From the NCBI RefSeq assembly GCF_009765445.1, contig NZ_WHOY01000031.1, forward strand, positions 63,620-127,619: 64,000 nt of DNA, written 5' to 3'. The stretch comes from Pantoea sp. BAV 3049 (GTDB lineage Bacteria > Pseudomonadota > Gammaproteobacteria > Enterobacterales > Enterobacteriaceae). Positions 49,185-57,954 of the stretch are shown piece after piece; within the stretch, counting starts at the first letter, position 1, and each line of letters begins with the position of its first letter. The notes below the pieces were generated by a model. That model ran no database searches, was not told where the DNA came from, and was given only the letters and a program-made list of their open reading frames with translations. Position numbers and translations under genes: made by a program.

Positions 49185-51767
49185 ATGCAAGAGCAATACC
49201 GCCCGGAAGAGATAGAATCCCATGTACAAAAACACTGGGATGAGAAGCAAACGTTCAAAGTGACCGAAGAGGAAGGTAAAGAGAAGTATTACTGCCTCTC
49301 CATGCTGCCCTATCCTTCTGGCCGCCTACATATGGGCCACGTTCGTAACTACACCATCGGTGATGTCATCTCCCGCTACCAGCGTATGCTGGGCAAAAAC
49401 GTGCTGCAGCCCATTGGCTGGGATGCGTTTGGCCTGCCAGCAGAAGGCGCTGCGGTGAAAAACAACACGGCTCCCGCACCGTGGACCTACGACAACATCG
49501 ACTACATGAAGAACCAGCTCAAATTGCTGGGCTTTGGCTATGACTGGAGCCGTGAACTGGCGACCTGCCAGCCGGAATACTATCGCTGGGAACAGTGGTT
49601 CTTCACCAAACTGTATGAAAAAGGTCTGGTCTATAAAAAGACTTCTGCTGTTAACTGGTGCCCACACGACCTGACCGTTCTGGCAAATGAGCAGGTGATC
49701 GACGGCTGCTGCTGGCGCTGCGATACCAAAGTTGAGCGCAAAGAGATCCCGCAGTGGTTCGTGAAAATCACCGATTATGCGGATGAGCTGCTAAACGACC
49801 TGGACAAGCTGGAAAGCTGGCCGGAGCAGGTGAAAACCATGCAGCGCAACTGGATCGGCCGCTCTGAAGGTGTGGAAATTACCTTTGACGTTGCCGATAG
49901 CAGTGAAAAACTCAGCGTTTACACCACCCGCCCGGACACCTTTATGGGTGTGACCTACCTGGGCGTCGCTGCCGGTCATCCTCTGGCAGCACAGGCTGCT
50001 GCGAGCAATCCGGCACTGGCCGATTTTATCGCCGAATGCCGTAACACCAAAGTTGCCGAAGCTGAAATGGCGACGATGGAGAAAAAAGGCATGGCAACCG
50101 GCCTGTTCGCCATCCACCCACTGAGCGGTGAAAAACTGCCGGTGTGGGTCGCTAACTTTGTGCTGATGGAATACGGCACCGGTGCCGTGATGGCTGTACC
50201 TGGCCATGACCAGCGTGACTGGGAATTTGCCACCAAATACGATCTGCTGGTGAAACCAGTGATCCTCAATGCCGATGGCAGCGAGCCGGACCTGAGCGCT
50301 GCAGCGATGACCGAAAAAGGCACGCTGTTCAACTCTGGCGAGTATAACGGCCTGTCATATGAAGAAGGCTTTAACGCCATCGCCGATCAACTGGCCGCGA
50401 AAGGTGTCGGTGAGCGTAAGGTTAACTACCGCCTGCGCGACTGGGGTGTCTCCCGCCAACGCTACTGGGGCGCACCAATCCCAATGGTGACCCTGCTCGA
50501 TGGCACCGTAATGCCAACACCAGAAGACCAACTACCGGTGATCCTGCCGGAAGATGTGGTGATGGACGGTATTACCAGCCCGATCAAAGCCGATCCTGAG
50601 TGGGCAAAAACCACCGTTAACGGCCAGCCTGCGCTGCGCGAAACCGATACCTTTGACACCTTTATGGAGTCCTCCTGGTACTACGCACGCTACACCTGCC
50701 CGGACTACGACAAAGGCATGCTGGACCCGGCTGCGGCCAACTACTGGCTGCCTGTCGATCAGTATGTTGGCGGTATCGAACACGCCATCATGCACCTGCT
50801 GTACTTCCGCTTCTACCACAAACTGCTGCGTGATGCTGGCCTGGTGAACTCTGACGAGCCAGCCAAACGGCTGCTGTGCCAGGGTATGGTCCTTGCTGAT
50901 GCGTTCTACTATCTGGGCACCAGCGGTGAACGTAACTGGGTTTCTCCGGTTGATGTAACCGTTGAGCGCGACGAGAAAGGCCGCATCACCAAAGCCACCG
51001 ACGAAGCGGGCCACGAGCTGGTCTACGCGGGCATGAGCAAAATGTCGAAATCGAAAAACAACGGCATTGACCCGCAGGTCATGGTTGAGCGTTACGGCGC
51101 GGATACCGTCCGTCTGTTTATGATGTTCGCTTCCCCGGCTGAAATGACGCTGGAGTGGCAGGAATCCGGTGTGGAAGGCGCAAACCGCTTCCTGAAGCGC
51201 GTCTGGAAACTGGTTTACGAGCACACTGAAAAAGGCGCCACCGCGCCCCTGGATGTCGCTTCACTGAACGAAGACCAGAAAGCACTGCGTCGCGACCTGC
51301 ACAAAACCATCGCCAAAGTGGCCGATGACATTGGCCGCCGACAGACTTTCAACACCGCCATTGCGGCAATCATGGAGCTGATGAACAAGCTGGCCCGTGC
51401 GCCACAGGAAAGTGAGCAGGATCGTGCGCTGATGCAGGAAGCGCTGCTGGCCGTGGTTCGCATGCTATACCCGTTCACCCCGCACGCCAGCTTCACACTG
51501 TGGCAGGCGCTGGGCGGCATTGGCGACGCGGATAACGCGCCGTGGCCAGTGGCTGACGAAGACGCGATGGTGGAAGATTCTGTGCTGGTCGTCGTGCAGG
51601 TTAATGGTAAAGTACGTGGCAAAATTACCGTTCCGGCAGACAGCACGCAGGAACAGGTTCAGGCTCGTGCCGCGCAGGAGCATCTGGTCGCCAAATATCT
51701 TGCTGGCGTCACCATTCGTAAAGTGATTTACGTACCAGGCAAGCTGCTTAACCTGGTCGTGGGTTGA
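49185..51767 (+). CDS. leuS: Leucyl-tRNA synthetase
   Basis: 860 residues, exactly the E. coli length, from ATG 49185 ([12 protein letters not shown]); the open frame to 48963 runs back over ybeL and is spurious. Class I enzyme with an editing domain. HIGH motif in [15 protein letters not shown], editing-site [13 protein letters not shown], and KMSKS in [11 protein letters not shown]. First gene of leuS-lptE-holA-nadD. Confidence 0.98.
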   Translation: MQEQYRPEEIESHVQKHWDEKQTFKVTEEEGKEKYYCLSMLPYPSGRLHMGHVRNYTIGDVISRYQRMLGKNVLQPIGWDAFGLPAEGAAVKNNTAPAPWTYDNIDYMKNQLKLLGFGYDWSRELATCQPEYYRWEQWFFTKLYEKGLVYKKTSAVNWCPHDLTVLANEQVIDGCCWRCDTKVERKEIPQWFVKITDYADELLNDLDKLESWPEQVKTMQRNWIGRSEGVEITFDVADSSEKLSVYTTRPDTFMGVTYLGVAAGHPLAAQAAASNPALADFIAECRNTKVAEAEMATMEKKGMATGLFAIHPLSGEKLPVWVANFVLMEYGTGAVMAVPGHDQRDWEFATKYDLLVKPVILNADGSEPDLSAAAMTEKGTLFNSGEYNGLSYEEGFNAIADQLAAKGVGERKVNYRLRDWGVSRQRYWGAPIPMVTLLDGTVMPTPEDQLPVILPEDVVMDGITSPIKADPEWAKTTVNGQPALRETDTFDTFMESSWYYARYTCPDYDKGMLDPAAANYWLPVDQYVGGIEHAIMHLLYFRFYHKLLRDAGLVNSDEPAKRLLCQGMVLADAFYYLGTSGERNWVSPVDVTVERDEKGRITKATDEAGHELVYAGMSKMSKSKNNGIDPQVMVERYGADTVRLFMMFASPAEMTLEWQESGVEGANRFLKRVWKLVYEHTEKGATAPLDVASLNEDQKALRRDLHKTIAKVADDIGRRQTFNTAIAAIMELMNKLARAPQESEQDRALMQEALLAVVRMLYPFTPHASFTLWQALGGIGDADNAPWPVADEDAMVEDSVLVVVQVNGKVRGKITVPADSTQEQVQARAAQEHLVAKYLAGVTIRKVIYVPGKLLNLVVG

Positions 51768-51781
51768 TGTCAGGAGGAATT

Positions 51782-52378
51782 GTGCGACATCCGATAATGT
51801 CAGTGTTGCTGGGCCTGGCGGTGTTGATCACCGCGGGCTGCGGCTTTCACCTGCGCGGGACCACTTCGGTCCCGCCGGAAATGAAAACCCTGATTGTTGA
51901 TACAGGGGATCCGTATGGACCAATGGCTCGTGCGGTGCGTGAAGAGCTGCGTCTGAACAACGTGACGGTGCTGGATAAACCGGGCCTGCGTAAAGATGTG
52001 CCTTCTCTGCGTCTGGGTGCGGAAACTCATAGCCAGGATACGGCGACGATTTTCCAGGACGGTAAAACGGCGGAGTACTCGCTGATGATGACCGTCAGCG
52101 CACAGATACTGGTACCTAATAAAGGCATCTACCCGATCAGCGCCACCGTTTATCGTTCATTCTTCGATAACCCGCTGGCCGCGCTGGCAAAAGACTCCGA
52201 GCAGAGCATTATCGTCAGTGAAATGCGTACCCAGGCTGCCCAGCAGCTGGTGCGTAAGCTGCTGACAGTACATATTGCGGAGAACGATGCATCAGTGAAT
52301 ACGCTGGGGTCCACACCTTCGGCTGTTGACCAGACCACACCGCGTTCCGCCCTGCCTGATAACTCCTACGCCAGATGA
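51782..52378 (+). CDS. lptE: LPS-assembly lipoprotein LptE
   Basis: 198 residues from GTG 51782; E. coli lptE also begins with GTG as I recall, and AGGAGGA lies just ahead. The frame is open to 51764 inside the leuS stop. The lipobox is LITAGC; the mature protein ([20 protein letters not shown]) forms the plug of the LptD barrel that inserts LPS in the outer membrane. The end overlaps holA by 4 bp. Confidence 0.94.
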   Translation: MRHPIMSVLLGLAVLITAGCGFHLRGTTSVPPEMKTLIVDTGDPYGPMARAVREELRLNNVTVLDKPGLRKDVPSLRLGAETHSQDTATIFQDGKTAEYSLMMTVSAQILVPNKGIYPISATVYRSFFDNPLAALAKDSEQSIIVSEMRTQAAQQLVRKLLTVHIAENDASVNTLGSTPSAVDQTTPRSALPDNSYAR

Positions 52379-53406
52379 TCAGGATCTATCCTGAGCAACT
52401 CAGCGCGCAGCTCCATGAGGGGCTGCGCACTTGTTATATCCTTACGGGAAACGAACCTTTGCTGCTGCAGGAGTCGCAGGATGCCGTGCGCGCTGTAGCC
52501 CACCAGCAGGGGTTTACTGAACATTTCAGCATCGTGCTCGACACGCATACCGACTGGGACGCCATCTTTTCTACCTGTCAGGCACTCAGCCTGTTTGCCA
52601 GCCGCCAGACGCTGATGCTGACGCTGCCGGAAAACGGCCCCAATGCCGCGATGGCTGAAAAATTGGTGATGCTTTCCACCCTGCTGCATGCCGATATCCT
52701 GCTGCTGCTTCGGGCAAGCAAGCTGACCAAAGCGCAGGAAAACAGCGCCTGGTTTAAAGCGCTGAGCGCCCATGCCGTGGTGGTTCCCTGCCAGACGCCG
52801 GAACAGGCCCAGCTACCGCGCTGGGTTGCCGCCCGTGCGAAAAACATGAAGCTGTCACTGGACGATGCGGCGATCCAGCTGCTCTGCTACTGCTATGAAG
52901 GAAATCTGCTGGCGCTGTCCCAGGCTCTGGAGCGCCTGTCGCTCCTCTGGCCGGACGGCAAACTGACGCTGCCGAGGGTTGAACAGGCAGTGAACGATGC
53001 CGCGCACTTCACACCTTTCCACTGGGTGGATGCATTGCTGGCCGGGAAAAGTAAGCGGGCGCAACATATTCTGCGCCAGATGCAGGCCGAAGACAGCGAG
53101 CCGGTGATCCTGCTGCGCACGGTGCAGCGTGAGCTGATGATGCTGTTAACTTTGCAGCGCCAGATGAGCAACACGCCGCTGCGGACTTTATTCGACCAGC
53201 ATCGCGTATGGCAGAACCGCCGGCCATTGTTCAGTGAAGCCCTGCAGCGTTTGTCTGCCAGGCAGCTGGCCCAGGCGATCCACCTGCTGATGCGCATCGA
53301 ACTGACGCTGAAACAGGATTATGGCCAGAGTGTCTGGTCAGAACTTGAAACGCTGTCGCTGCTGCTGTGCAGCAAATCATTTCCTGAGCACTTCTGCGAT
53401 GTCTGA
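52375..53406 (+). CDS. holA: DNA polymerase III subunit delta
   Basis: 343 residues, as in E. coli. Clamp-loader subunit that opens the beta clamp. N-terminal beta-binding region ([13 protein letters not shown] ... [12 protein letters not shown]), AAA+ lid and C-terminal collar helices. It is coupled to lptE by an ATGA overlap and to nadD by an 8-bp overlap. Confidence 0.96.
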   Translation: MIRIYPEQLSAQLHEGLRTCYILTGNEPLLLQESQDAVRAVAHQQGFTEHFSIVLDTHTDWDAIFSTCQALSLFASRQTLMLTLPENGPNAAMAEKLVMLSTLLHADILLLLRASKLTKAQENSAWFKALSAHAVVVPCQTPEQAQLPRWVAARAKNMKLSLDDAAIQLLCYCYEGNLLALSQALERLSLLWPDGKLTLPRVEQAVNDAAHFTPFHWVDALLAGKSKRAQHILRQMQAEDSEPVILLRTVQRELMMLLTLQRQMSNTPLRTLFDQHRVWQNRRPLFSEALQRLSARQLAQAIHLLMRIELTLKQDYGQSVWSELETLSLLLCSKSFPEHFCDV

Positions 53407-54079
53407 GCACAAAAGTCTCCAGGCGCTGTTTGGCGGCACTTTTGATCCCATCCATTATGGTCATCTGCAACCTGCCGAAGCGCTGGCGAAGCTGGCCGGG
53501 CTGCAGAAAATCACCCTGATGCCCAATAATGTGCCCCCACACCGACCACAGCCTGAAGCCTCAGCGGCTCAGCGGATAAAGATGGTTGAGCTGGCAATAG
53601 CGGGTAACCCGTTGTTCAATATCGACCTGCGGGAAATGCAGCGCGACACGCCTTCGTACACTTTTGAGACGCTGGAAGCACTGCGTGCGGAACGCGGTAA
53701 ACAACAGCCGCTGGCGTTTATCATCGGGCAGGATTCCTTGCTAACCTTACATAAATGGCACCGCTGGCAGGAACTGCTGACGCTGTGTCATCTGCTGGTG
53801 TGCAAACGCCCGGGTTATGACAGCAAACTGGAAACCCCGGAGCTGCAGCGCTGGCTGGAGGAGCATCAGGCTGACACTGCGGAAATCCTGCACCGACAAA
53901 CAGCTGGCCGGATCTTTATGGCCGACACCCCGCTGGTTTCCATCTCCGCCACCGAAATTCGTGAACGTCGCCATCGCGGTGACGCCTGCGAAGACCTCCT
54001 GCCTGCTGCCGTTCTGGCCTATATCGATGATCAGGGTTTATATCGAAACGCCGATCCACGTGGTATACTGCGCCGCTAA
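53399..54079 (+). CDS. nadD: Nicotinate-mononucleotide adenylyltransferase
   Basis: 226 residues from ATG 53399 ([20 protein letters not shown]); E. coli has 213. Open codons upstream lie inside holA. It makes NaAD from NaMN and ATP in NAD synthesis. Nucleotide-binding motifs [12 protein letters not shown] and [10 protein letters not shown] are present. In E. coli cobC and rsfS follow; here cobC is absent and rsfS is broken at its first codons by the prophage. Confidence 0.96.
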   Translation: MSEHKSLQALFGGTFDPIHYGHLQPAEALAKLAGLQKITLMPNNVPPHRPQPEASAAQRIKMVELAIAGNPLFNIDLREMQRDTPSYTFETLEALRAERGKQQPLAFIIGQDSLLTLHKWHRWQELLTLCHLLVCKRPGYDSKLETPELQRWLEEHQADTAEILHRQTAGRIFMADTPLVSISATEIRERRHRGDACEDLLPAAVLAYIDDQGLYRNADPRGILRR

Positions 54080-54157
54080 ATTTTCCGGGCCTCCCCGGAG
54101 AAACCGTATTTTCGGTTATCGTCCGCCTCGGATGACGATAATCCATCCGACTTAAAC

Positions 54158-54185
54158 CCAAGGGGGAACCTTTTGCAAGGTAAAG
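54158..54185 (+). other. Prophage attachment junction at the start of rsfS (ybeB)
   Basis: The sequence AAGGGGGAACCTTTTGCAAG continuing GTAAAG carries the ribosome-binding site, TTG start and first four codons (M-Q-G-K) of rsfS as in E. coli. From about 54186 the match stops and AT-rich phage sequence begins. I infer that this is one end of an integrated phage whose core overlaps the 5' end of rsfS. The other end and the integrase are outside the window. Confidence 0.65.
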
Positions 54186-54328
54186 GTATTTTAAAATACA
54201 CATCCCCTTTAATATCAAGTGATTACGTTAAACAGCGGTTATTAATTGCACAACAAATCACGACATTTCGCTATAAACCGCTATATAATATCAATGATTT
54301 ATCTGTTCATTTCGAACGAAAATTTCCA
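54186..54328. other. AT-rich prophage end, no gene seen
   Basis: About 140 bp of AT-rich sequence between the junction and the first phage gene. The plus-strand frame that opens at the rsfS TTG runs on across it (54173-54736), antisense to two phage genes; I regard it as chance read-through. No terminator or integrase site is recognisable. Confidence 0.5.
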
Positions 54329-54649
54329 TCAGATCACCGGCCTGCTGTCTTCATGCAGCGGCCGTATCTTGAACATCACCGCGCCCAGGGTGATCACCTC
54401 TTCCAGCACGCTCCCCTCCAGATAATCGCCGTCACTCGTTATCAGCGATTTACCCATCATCTTACCCAGTCCTACCTCCCCATAAAGCTCATAAATAAAC
54501 TCATCGCCCCGCCCTGGAGGTACAGCGCGGTCAATAACGTAGATGTCGCCATTGTGCTCATACAACTGAGAAGTTGGACTGATGCGGCATATCGCGTTCA
54601 GGTTCGGACGTTCTTCAGTGTAGTCTGTTGCCGGACTCGGAAACCCCAT
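54329..54649 (-). CDS. UmuD-prime-like protein lacking the S24 serine
   Basis: 106 residues. The start GFPSPATDYTEERPNLNAIC aligns with UmuD exactly from its self-cleavage point (Cys24-Gly25, after which GFPSPAADY begins). Later GDIYVIDRAVPPGRGDEFIY and VITLGAVMFKI fit the rest of the UmuD fold. The GDSM segment with the nucleophile Ser is missing, so no peptidase activity is expected. It is the second gene after a LexA box and the last before the attachment junction. Phage P1 HumD is a known UmuD-prime homologue; a role with UmuC or with UmuD is inference. Confidence 0.65.
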   Translation of the reverse strand: MGFPSPATDYTEERPNLNAICRISPTSQLYEHNGDIYVIDRAVPPGRGDEFIYELYGEVGLGKMMGKSLITSDGDYLEGSVLEEVITLGAVMFKIRPLHEDSRPVI

Positions 54650-54650
54650 A

Positions 54651-54899
54651 TCAACCTCCCCTTTGTACTCTGCCCATGTTCATCAGGAAAAACTCTTTGT
54701 CACCGCCCGGGTGCTCTGCATAGAGCCGGAAACTAAGCTGGTAGCGCCCTATCCACTCTGATGCCTCTTCAAGCGTCCAATGATGGTTGAACGATGCCAG
54801 CTCACGCACGAAGTCAGAGGCACGCACGGTCTGGCCGCGCGGCGTTTCGTAACATATGGCGCTGCTGAACGCTGAGTAAATTTCGTATCGTCTTGCCAT
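54651..54899 (-). CDS. Small SOS-controlled prophage protein, unknown
   Basis: 82 residues, not recognised. It starts ARRYEIYSAFSSAICYETPR and contains FNHHWTLEEASEWIGRYQLS, which looks helical; no Cys pairs, signal peptide or membrane segment. A ribosome-binding site GGGGTGAG precedes the ATG and a LexA box overlaps its promoter. It is followed after one base by the UmuD-prime-like gene, so the two form one SOS operon. Confidence 0.7.
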   Translation of the reverse strand: MARRYEIYSAFSSAICYETPRGQTVRASDFVRELASFNHHWTLEEASEWIGRYQLSFRLYAEHPGGDKEFFLMNMGRVQRGG

Positions 54900-54913
54900 A
54901 ACTCACCCCAAAT

Positions 54914-54956
54914 TACTGTATGCATACACAGTAGTTTGTGGGTGATTAGTGATCAA
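54914..54956 (-). promoter_or_regulatory. LexA-controlled promoter of the prophage SOS operon
   Basis: TACTGTATGCATACACAGTA (54914-54933) is a CTGT-N8-ACAG LexA box nearly identical to the consensus. On the minus strand TTGATC (54956-54951) and TACTGT (54933-54928) are 17 bp apart, so the box covers the -10 element. The leader would be about 22 nt. The remaining 54957-55048 holds nothing recognisable. Confidence 0.85.
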
Positions 54957-55048
54957 CTGGATTTTTGTATAGTTTCGGAAAGTGTATTGAAATGAGAGGG
55001 AATTTAGATTGGAGCCCGGCGACCGGGCTGGGTGGTAGGTTAGCGCAT

Positions 55049-56215
55049 TTACTTTGTTCTGCTAAACCATAAAGCTCTTGGAAAAGTTGAAAGTGCCACC
55101 ATTAATGCATTCCGTATTACTGGCTCTGCTTTTATGCTTATGACATAAGAAAACAAGCCAATTATTACAAAAACGCATAGCAAGGATAAGTATTTATTAA
55201 TACCGTAAATAATAAGCTCGTTCAATATTGTGGTTCCGACAACATCATGCAGCAAGTAGAATGGATATGTCATCAGGCCCATTGTTCGTAAAGCAACCAG
55301 AACTGGCTTGTGTGGTGTATAATTTGAAAAAGACGCGCGCGAAAACAGGAAGATAAATAAAACAGAGAAAAGCCATATGACTATTGGAAGAATTGGCGAA
55401 AGATTTATATTTGTAGCATATATGAAGTTTATGTTCCTCAAAAATATCTCAGACGCACCGCACAATATTGACACTGATAGTATTATCTTTTGTTTTGCAT
55501 CTAACCCAGAATCGGACAATTTAAATAGATATATCCCAACAGAAAACAAACATCCATAACGAGAGATAAACAACCCATTAAATACGTAGTTATTGTCGTT
55601 TATAAACCCGGCCACGTTTTTTACTAATACAGCTTCAGGGAAGTAATGACTTGCTATTGACACTGAAAGATAGAAAACACTAAAAAGTGTCAACACCGCT
55701 CCGAGCTTCAGAACAGAAAAATAATTTTTAAATAACAGAGTCAGAAACACCATTATATAAAATGAAATTTCTATGGCTAGCGTCCAGTAAACCCCATCAA
55801 TCCATTGATAAAAGTAAGTATTGTTGGGCATGAGAAGAAGTGTATGCACATACGACGGAAAAACATCACCAAAATCATGCACTCCATTAAGAATAACAAA
55901 CATTAAAGTTATAGTGGCACAAATCCAGACTGCGGGGTAAAGGCGTAATATTCTCCCTCCAAGGAATTTCATAGAGTCACCTTGCATAGCGGAGTTTGAG
56001 ATTACAAAACCAGAAATCACAAAAAATATTTGCACCCCAACCCAACCCATATAGCTAAATGAAGCAAAAGCATTAAATACTTCAATCTGACCAAATATTT
56101 TACCTGTAGTTGTTTCGGGTACAGAACTCCAGAATGTATAATGAAACATAGCCACTAGTAAGGCGGCTATGAATCGCAATGCATCAAGCGGGTAATAATA
56201 TTTCTTATGTTGCAT
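55049..56215 (-). CDS. Acyltransferase family 3 membrane protein (OafA type)
   Basis: 388 residues with about ten membrane segments. The family motif is at the start: YYPLDALRFIAALLVAMFHY holds the R/H pair, followed by GVQIFFVISGFVIS and RILRLYPAVW. Such proteins O-acetylate LPS or other surface sugars. The gene is far more AT-rich than its neighbours and lies between the tail fibre genes and the SOS operon, a usual place for phage seroconversion genes. Acetylation of the host O-antigen to block superinfection is inference. Confidence 0.88.
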   Translation of the reverse strand: MQHKKYYYPLDALRFIAALLVAMFHYTFWSSVPETTTGKIFGQIEVFNAFASFSYMGWVGVQIFFVISGFVISNSAMQGDSMKFLGGRILRLYPAVWICATITLMFVILNGVHDFGDVFPSYVHTLLLMPNNTYFYQWIDGVYWTLAIEISFYIMVFLTLLFKNYFSVLKLGAVLTLFSVFYLSVSIASHYFPEAVLVKNVAGFINDNNYVFNGLFISRYGCLFSVGIYLFKLSDSGLDAKQKIILSVSILCGASEIFLRNINFIYATNINLSPILPIVIWLFSVLFIFLFSRASFSNYTPHKPVLVALRTMGLMTYPFYLLHDVVGTTILNELIIYGINKYLSLLCVFVIIGLFSYVISIKAEPVIRNALMVALSTFPRALWFSRTK

Positions 56216-56277
56216 CGTAGGTCACCATGTGTTAGTGATCCTGTATACTACCCGCTTTTTAACATGATTTACAGTAC

Positions 56278-56670
56278 TTAGCTCTTCAAAGGTGAGTCAG
56301 GCCAGACGATATTTGGTGCATTTGAAGTATCAACTGCCTCCAGTGAATCAATGTAGTCCAACACCGCATTAAGCGTAGCCTTTTCTGTGTCTGTTAAAGT
56401 CCTTCCCGCCTGTAATTTGAGTTGAATGACGTCTACTGACTGCATTGCACCTCGCGTCAGAGACGATTTTTTCTGTTCAGCTTCTGATACATAGTCAGGA
56501 TCCGACAGGAAAGGTTTCCCATCATCCCCAGCACTAATTATTTTCCCGTCAGCCTGACCGGAAATTAACTGACTATAAACATCTTCACTTATAGTTACTA
56601 AATCATCAGGCAGATTATTATATTCTATTTCTTCTGCAAAAAAGCCCTTTTCACTCGGTGAATATCTCAT
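56278..56670 (-). CDS. Tail fibre assembly protein (Tfa family)
   Basis: 130 residues. N-terminal FSPSEKGFFAEE-type start (MRYSPSEKGFFAEEIEYNNL), a middle IISAGDDGKPFLSDPDY, and a C-terminal helical part LQAGRTLTDTEKATLNAVLD ending IVWPDSP, all usual for Tfa chaperones. It begins 1 bp after the fibre gene, its likely client. Confidence 0.85.
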   Translation of the reverse strand: MRYSPSEKGFFAEEIEYNNLPDDLVTISEDVYSQLISGQADGKIISAGDDGKPFLSDPDYVSEAEQKKSSLTRGAMQSVDVIQLKLQAGRTLTDTEKATLNAVLDYIDSLEAVDTSNAPNIVWPDSPLKS

Positions 56671-56671
56671 G

Positions 56672-57274
56672 TTAATTACCTATGGCTATAAATTTAATTA
56701 TTGTACCATATGCACTCTGATTTACATATGAAGCAATGTTGTATTGCGAATTCGATATGGGGTTTCCGTTACATGTGCTCGTTGCCGTCTGCGGCAAGGC
56801 CACAATAGCGAAAAAATTATTTGGAAAAGATATGGGTAACGAATATGTCGTGCTTATACCAGCTGTTGTTTGTGTTCCCCACTGGATAATTGTCCCTCCG
56901 GGAAATTTTTGATATCCATTTGCGGATTGTAAAAAAGCAAATGCCGACATATCCGGAATCTGACCGGTTGAAGTACCTATATTTTTTTGTGCGGCTGTTC
57001 CCAGGCTCAGGTTCGTACCCAAAGCAATCTGGAAATTAGTTAACAAAGCGTTCATGTTTCCATCGTCCAGAGCATCCAACCCGGCTTTGTTAACAAACTG
57101 GCCCAACATAGAAGCCATCATGCTGGCTTGTCGAATTGCTTTATTGACCTGAGCAGAAGATGCTTTTCCTGAAGAAAAACCGCTGCTGAGTGCGGGAAGA
57201 GCCTCCCAGTCGCTTTGCGCCATAACATTAGCGCCAGCACCTGTTGCGAAAGACTTAAAGTTATTTGTAGCCAT
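56672..57274 (-). CDS. Short tail fibre protein
   Basis: 200 residues from ATG 57274 (MATNNFKSFATGAGANVMAQ), the usual start of this fibre family; an ATG at 57292 is less likely because 57274 gives a TAATG overlap with the DUF2612 gene. Residues about 1-115 form the conserved attachment part; the rest (FPGGTIIQWGTQTTAGISTT onward) is a gp53-like receptor-binding tip. It is short for a fibre, as if the shaft had been lost or was never present. Confidence 0.85.
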   Translation of the reverse strand: MATNNFKSFATGAGANVMAQSDWEALPALSSGFSSGKASSAQVNKAIRQASMMASMLGQFVNKAGLDALDDGNMNALLTNFQIALGTNLSLGTAAQKNIGTSTGQIPDMSAFAFLQSANGYQKFPGGTIIQWGTQTTAGISTTYSLPISFPNNFFAIVALPQTATSTCNGNPISNSQYNIASYVNQSAYGTIIKFIAIGN

Positions 57275-57954
57275 TAAAGTAATTTCTCCCATGCGCCATC
57301 ATCAAATCCGGCGATATATTTGTTGTCGATGTCAAAACCAAAAAATCTGTTCCCCTCGGAAGGGGTGATTACCGAAGGCGTAACGATATCGCCCGCCCAC
57401 ACGCCAGCTGCTTTAACTGTCAGATAGCCCTGCCGGATAGCAGCGAGCAATTCCAGTGAGACCTGGCTGATATCCACCTCCGGGAAAACCCAAATCGAAA
57501 TGGTCATATCCTGGTTATCGATGATCTGCATCGACAGGCCCGAACCGGCCAGCGCAGTTTCGAGTATTTCCGGCAGCGTACCGTTGGTACCGTCCCAGTT
57601 GTTGATGGCGATCTTTGCCTTCAGGATGATGCGGTATGTTTCGTCGCTCAGACTCGTAAAGCCCGCATCAGGATCGTACGGGCCTTGCCAGATACCCTGG
57701 TCCCAGCCCAGCCCATCCGTGTCGAAAGAAAAATACACGCCTGATATCGGCTGGCTGACAATGCGGGAACGGCCAATCCATTCGCCCAGCATGTCAAGCT
57801 GCACACCGACAGCATTATCGATATCGAACGCCTGGAGCAGCCCCTGCAGCGTGGTGGAAACATCGGTAAGTGGACGGGTGATCAGGTCTATGTGGTCAAC
57901 AAACAGCGGCTTACCCCGGTGATAGTTCGTTATGAGGTCAGTGTATTTGCTCAT
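57274..57954 (-). CDS. DUF2612 baseplate protein
   Basis: 226 residues. The family pattern is clear: YTDLITNYHRGKPLFVDHID, then AFDIDNAVGVQLDMLGEWIG and GWDQGIWQGPYDP. It occupies the place of Mu gp48/YmfQ between gpJ and the fibre and probably joins the fibre to the baseplate. The ATG overlaps the gpJ stop (ATGA). Confidence 0.85.
   Translation of the reverse strand: MSKYTDLITNYHRGKPLFVDHIDLITRPLTDVSTTLQGLLQAFDIDNAVGVQLDMLGEWIGRSRIVSQPISGVYFSFDTDGLGWDQGIWQGPYDPDAGFTSLSDETYRIILKAKIAINNWDGTNGTLPEILETALAGSGLSMQIIDNQDMTISIWVFPEVDISQVSLELLAAIRQGYLTVKAAGVWAGDIVTPSVITPSEGNRFFGFDIDNKYIAGFDDGAWEKLL

Noticed and set aside
54173-54736. 187-codon plus-strand frame from the rsfS TTG
   Set aside because: Only the first four codons match RsfS; the rest is antisense to two phage genes and has no protein-like features.
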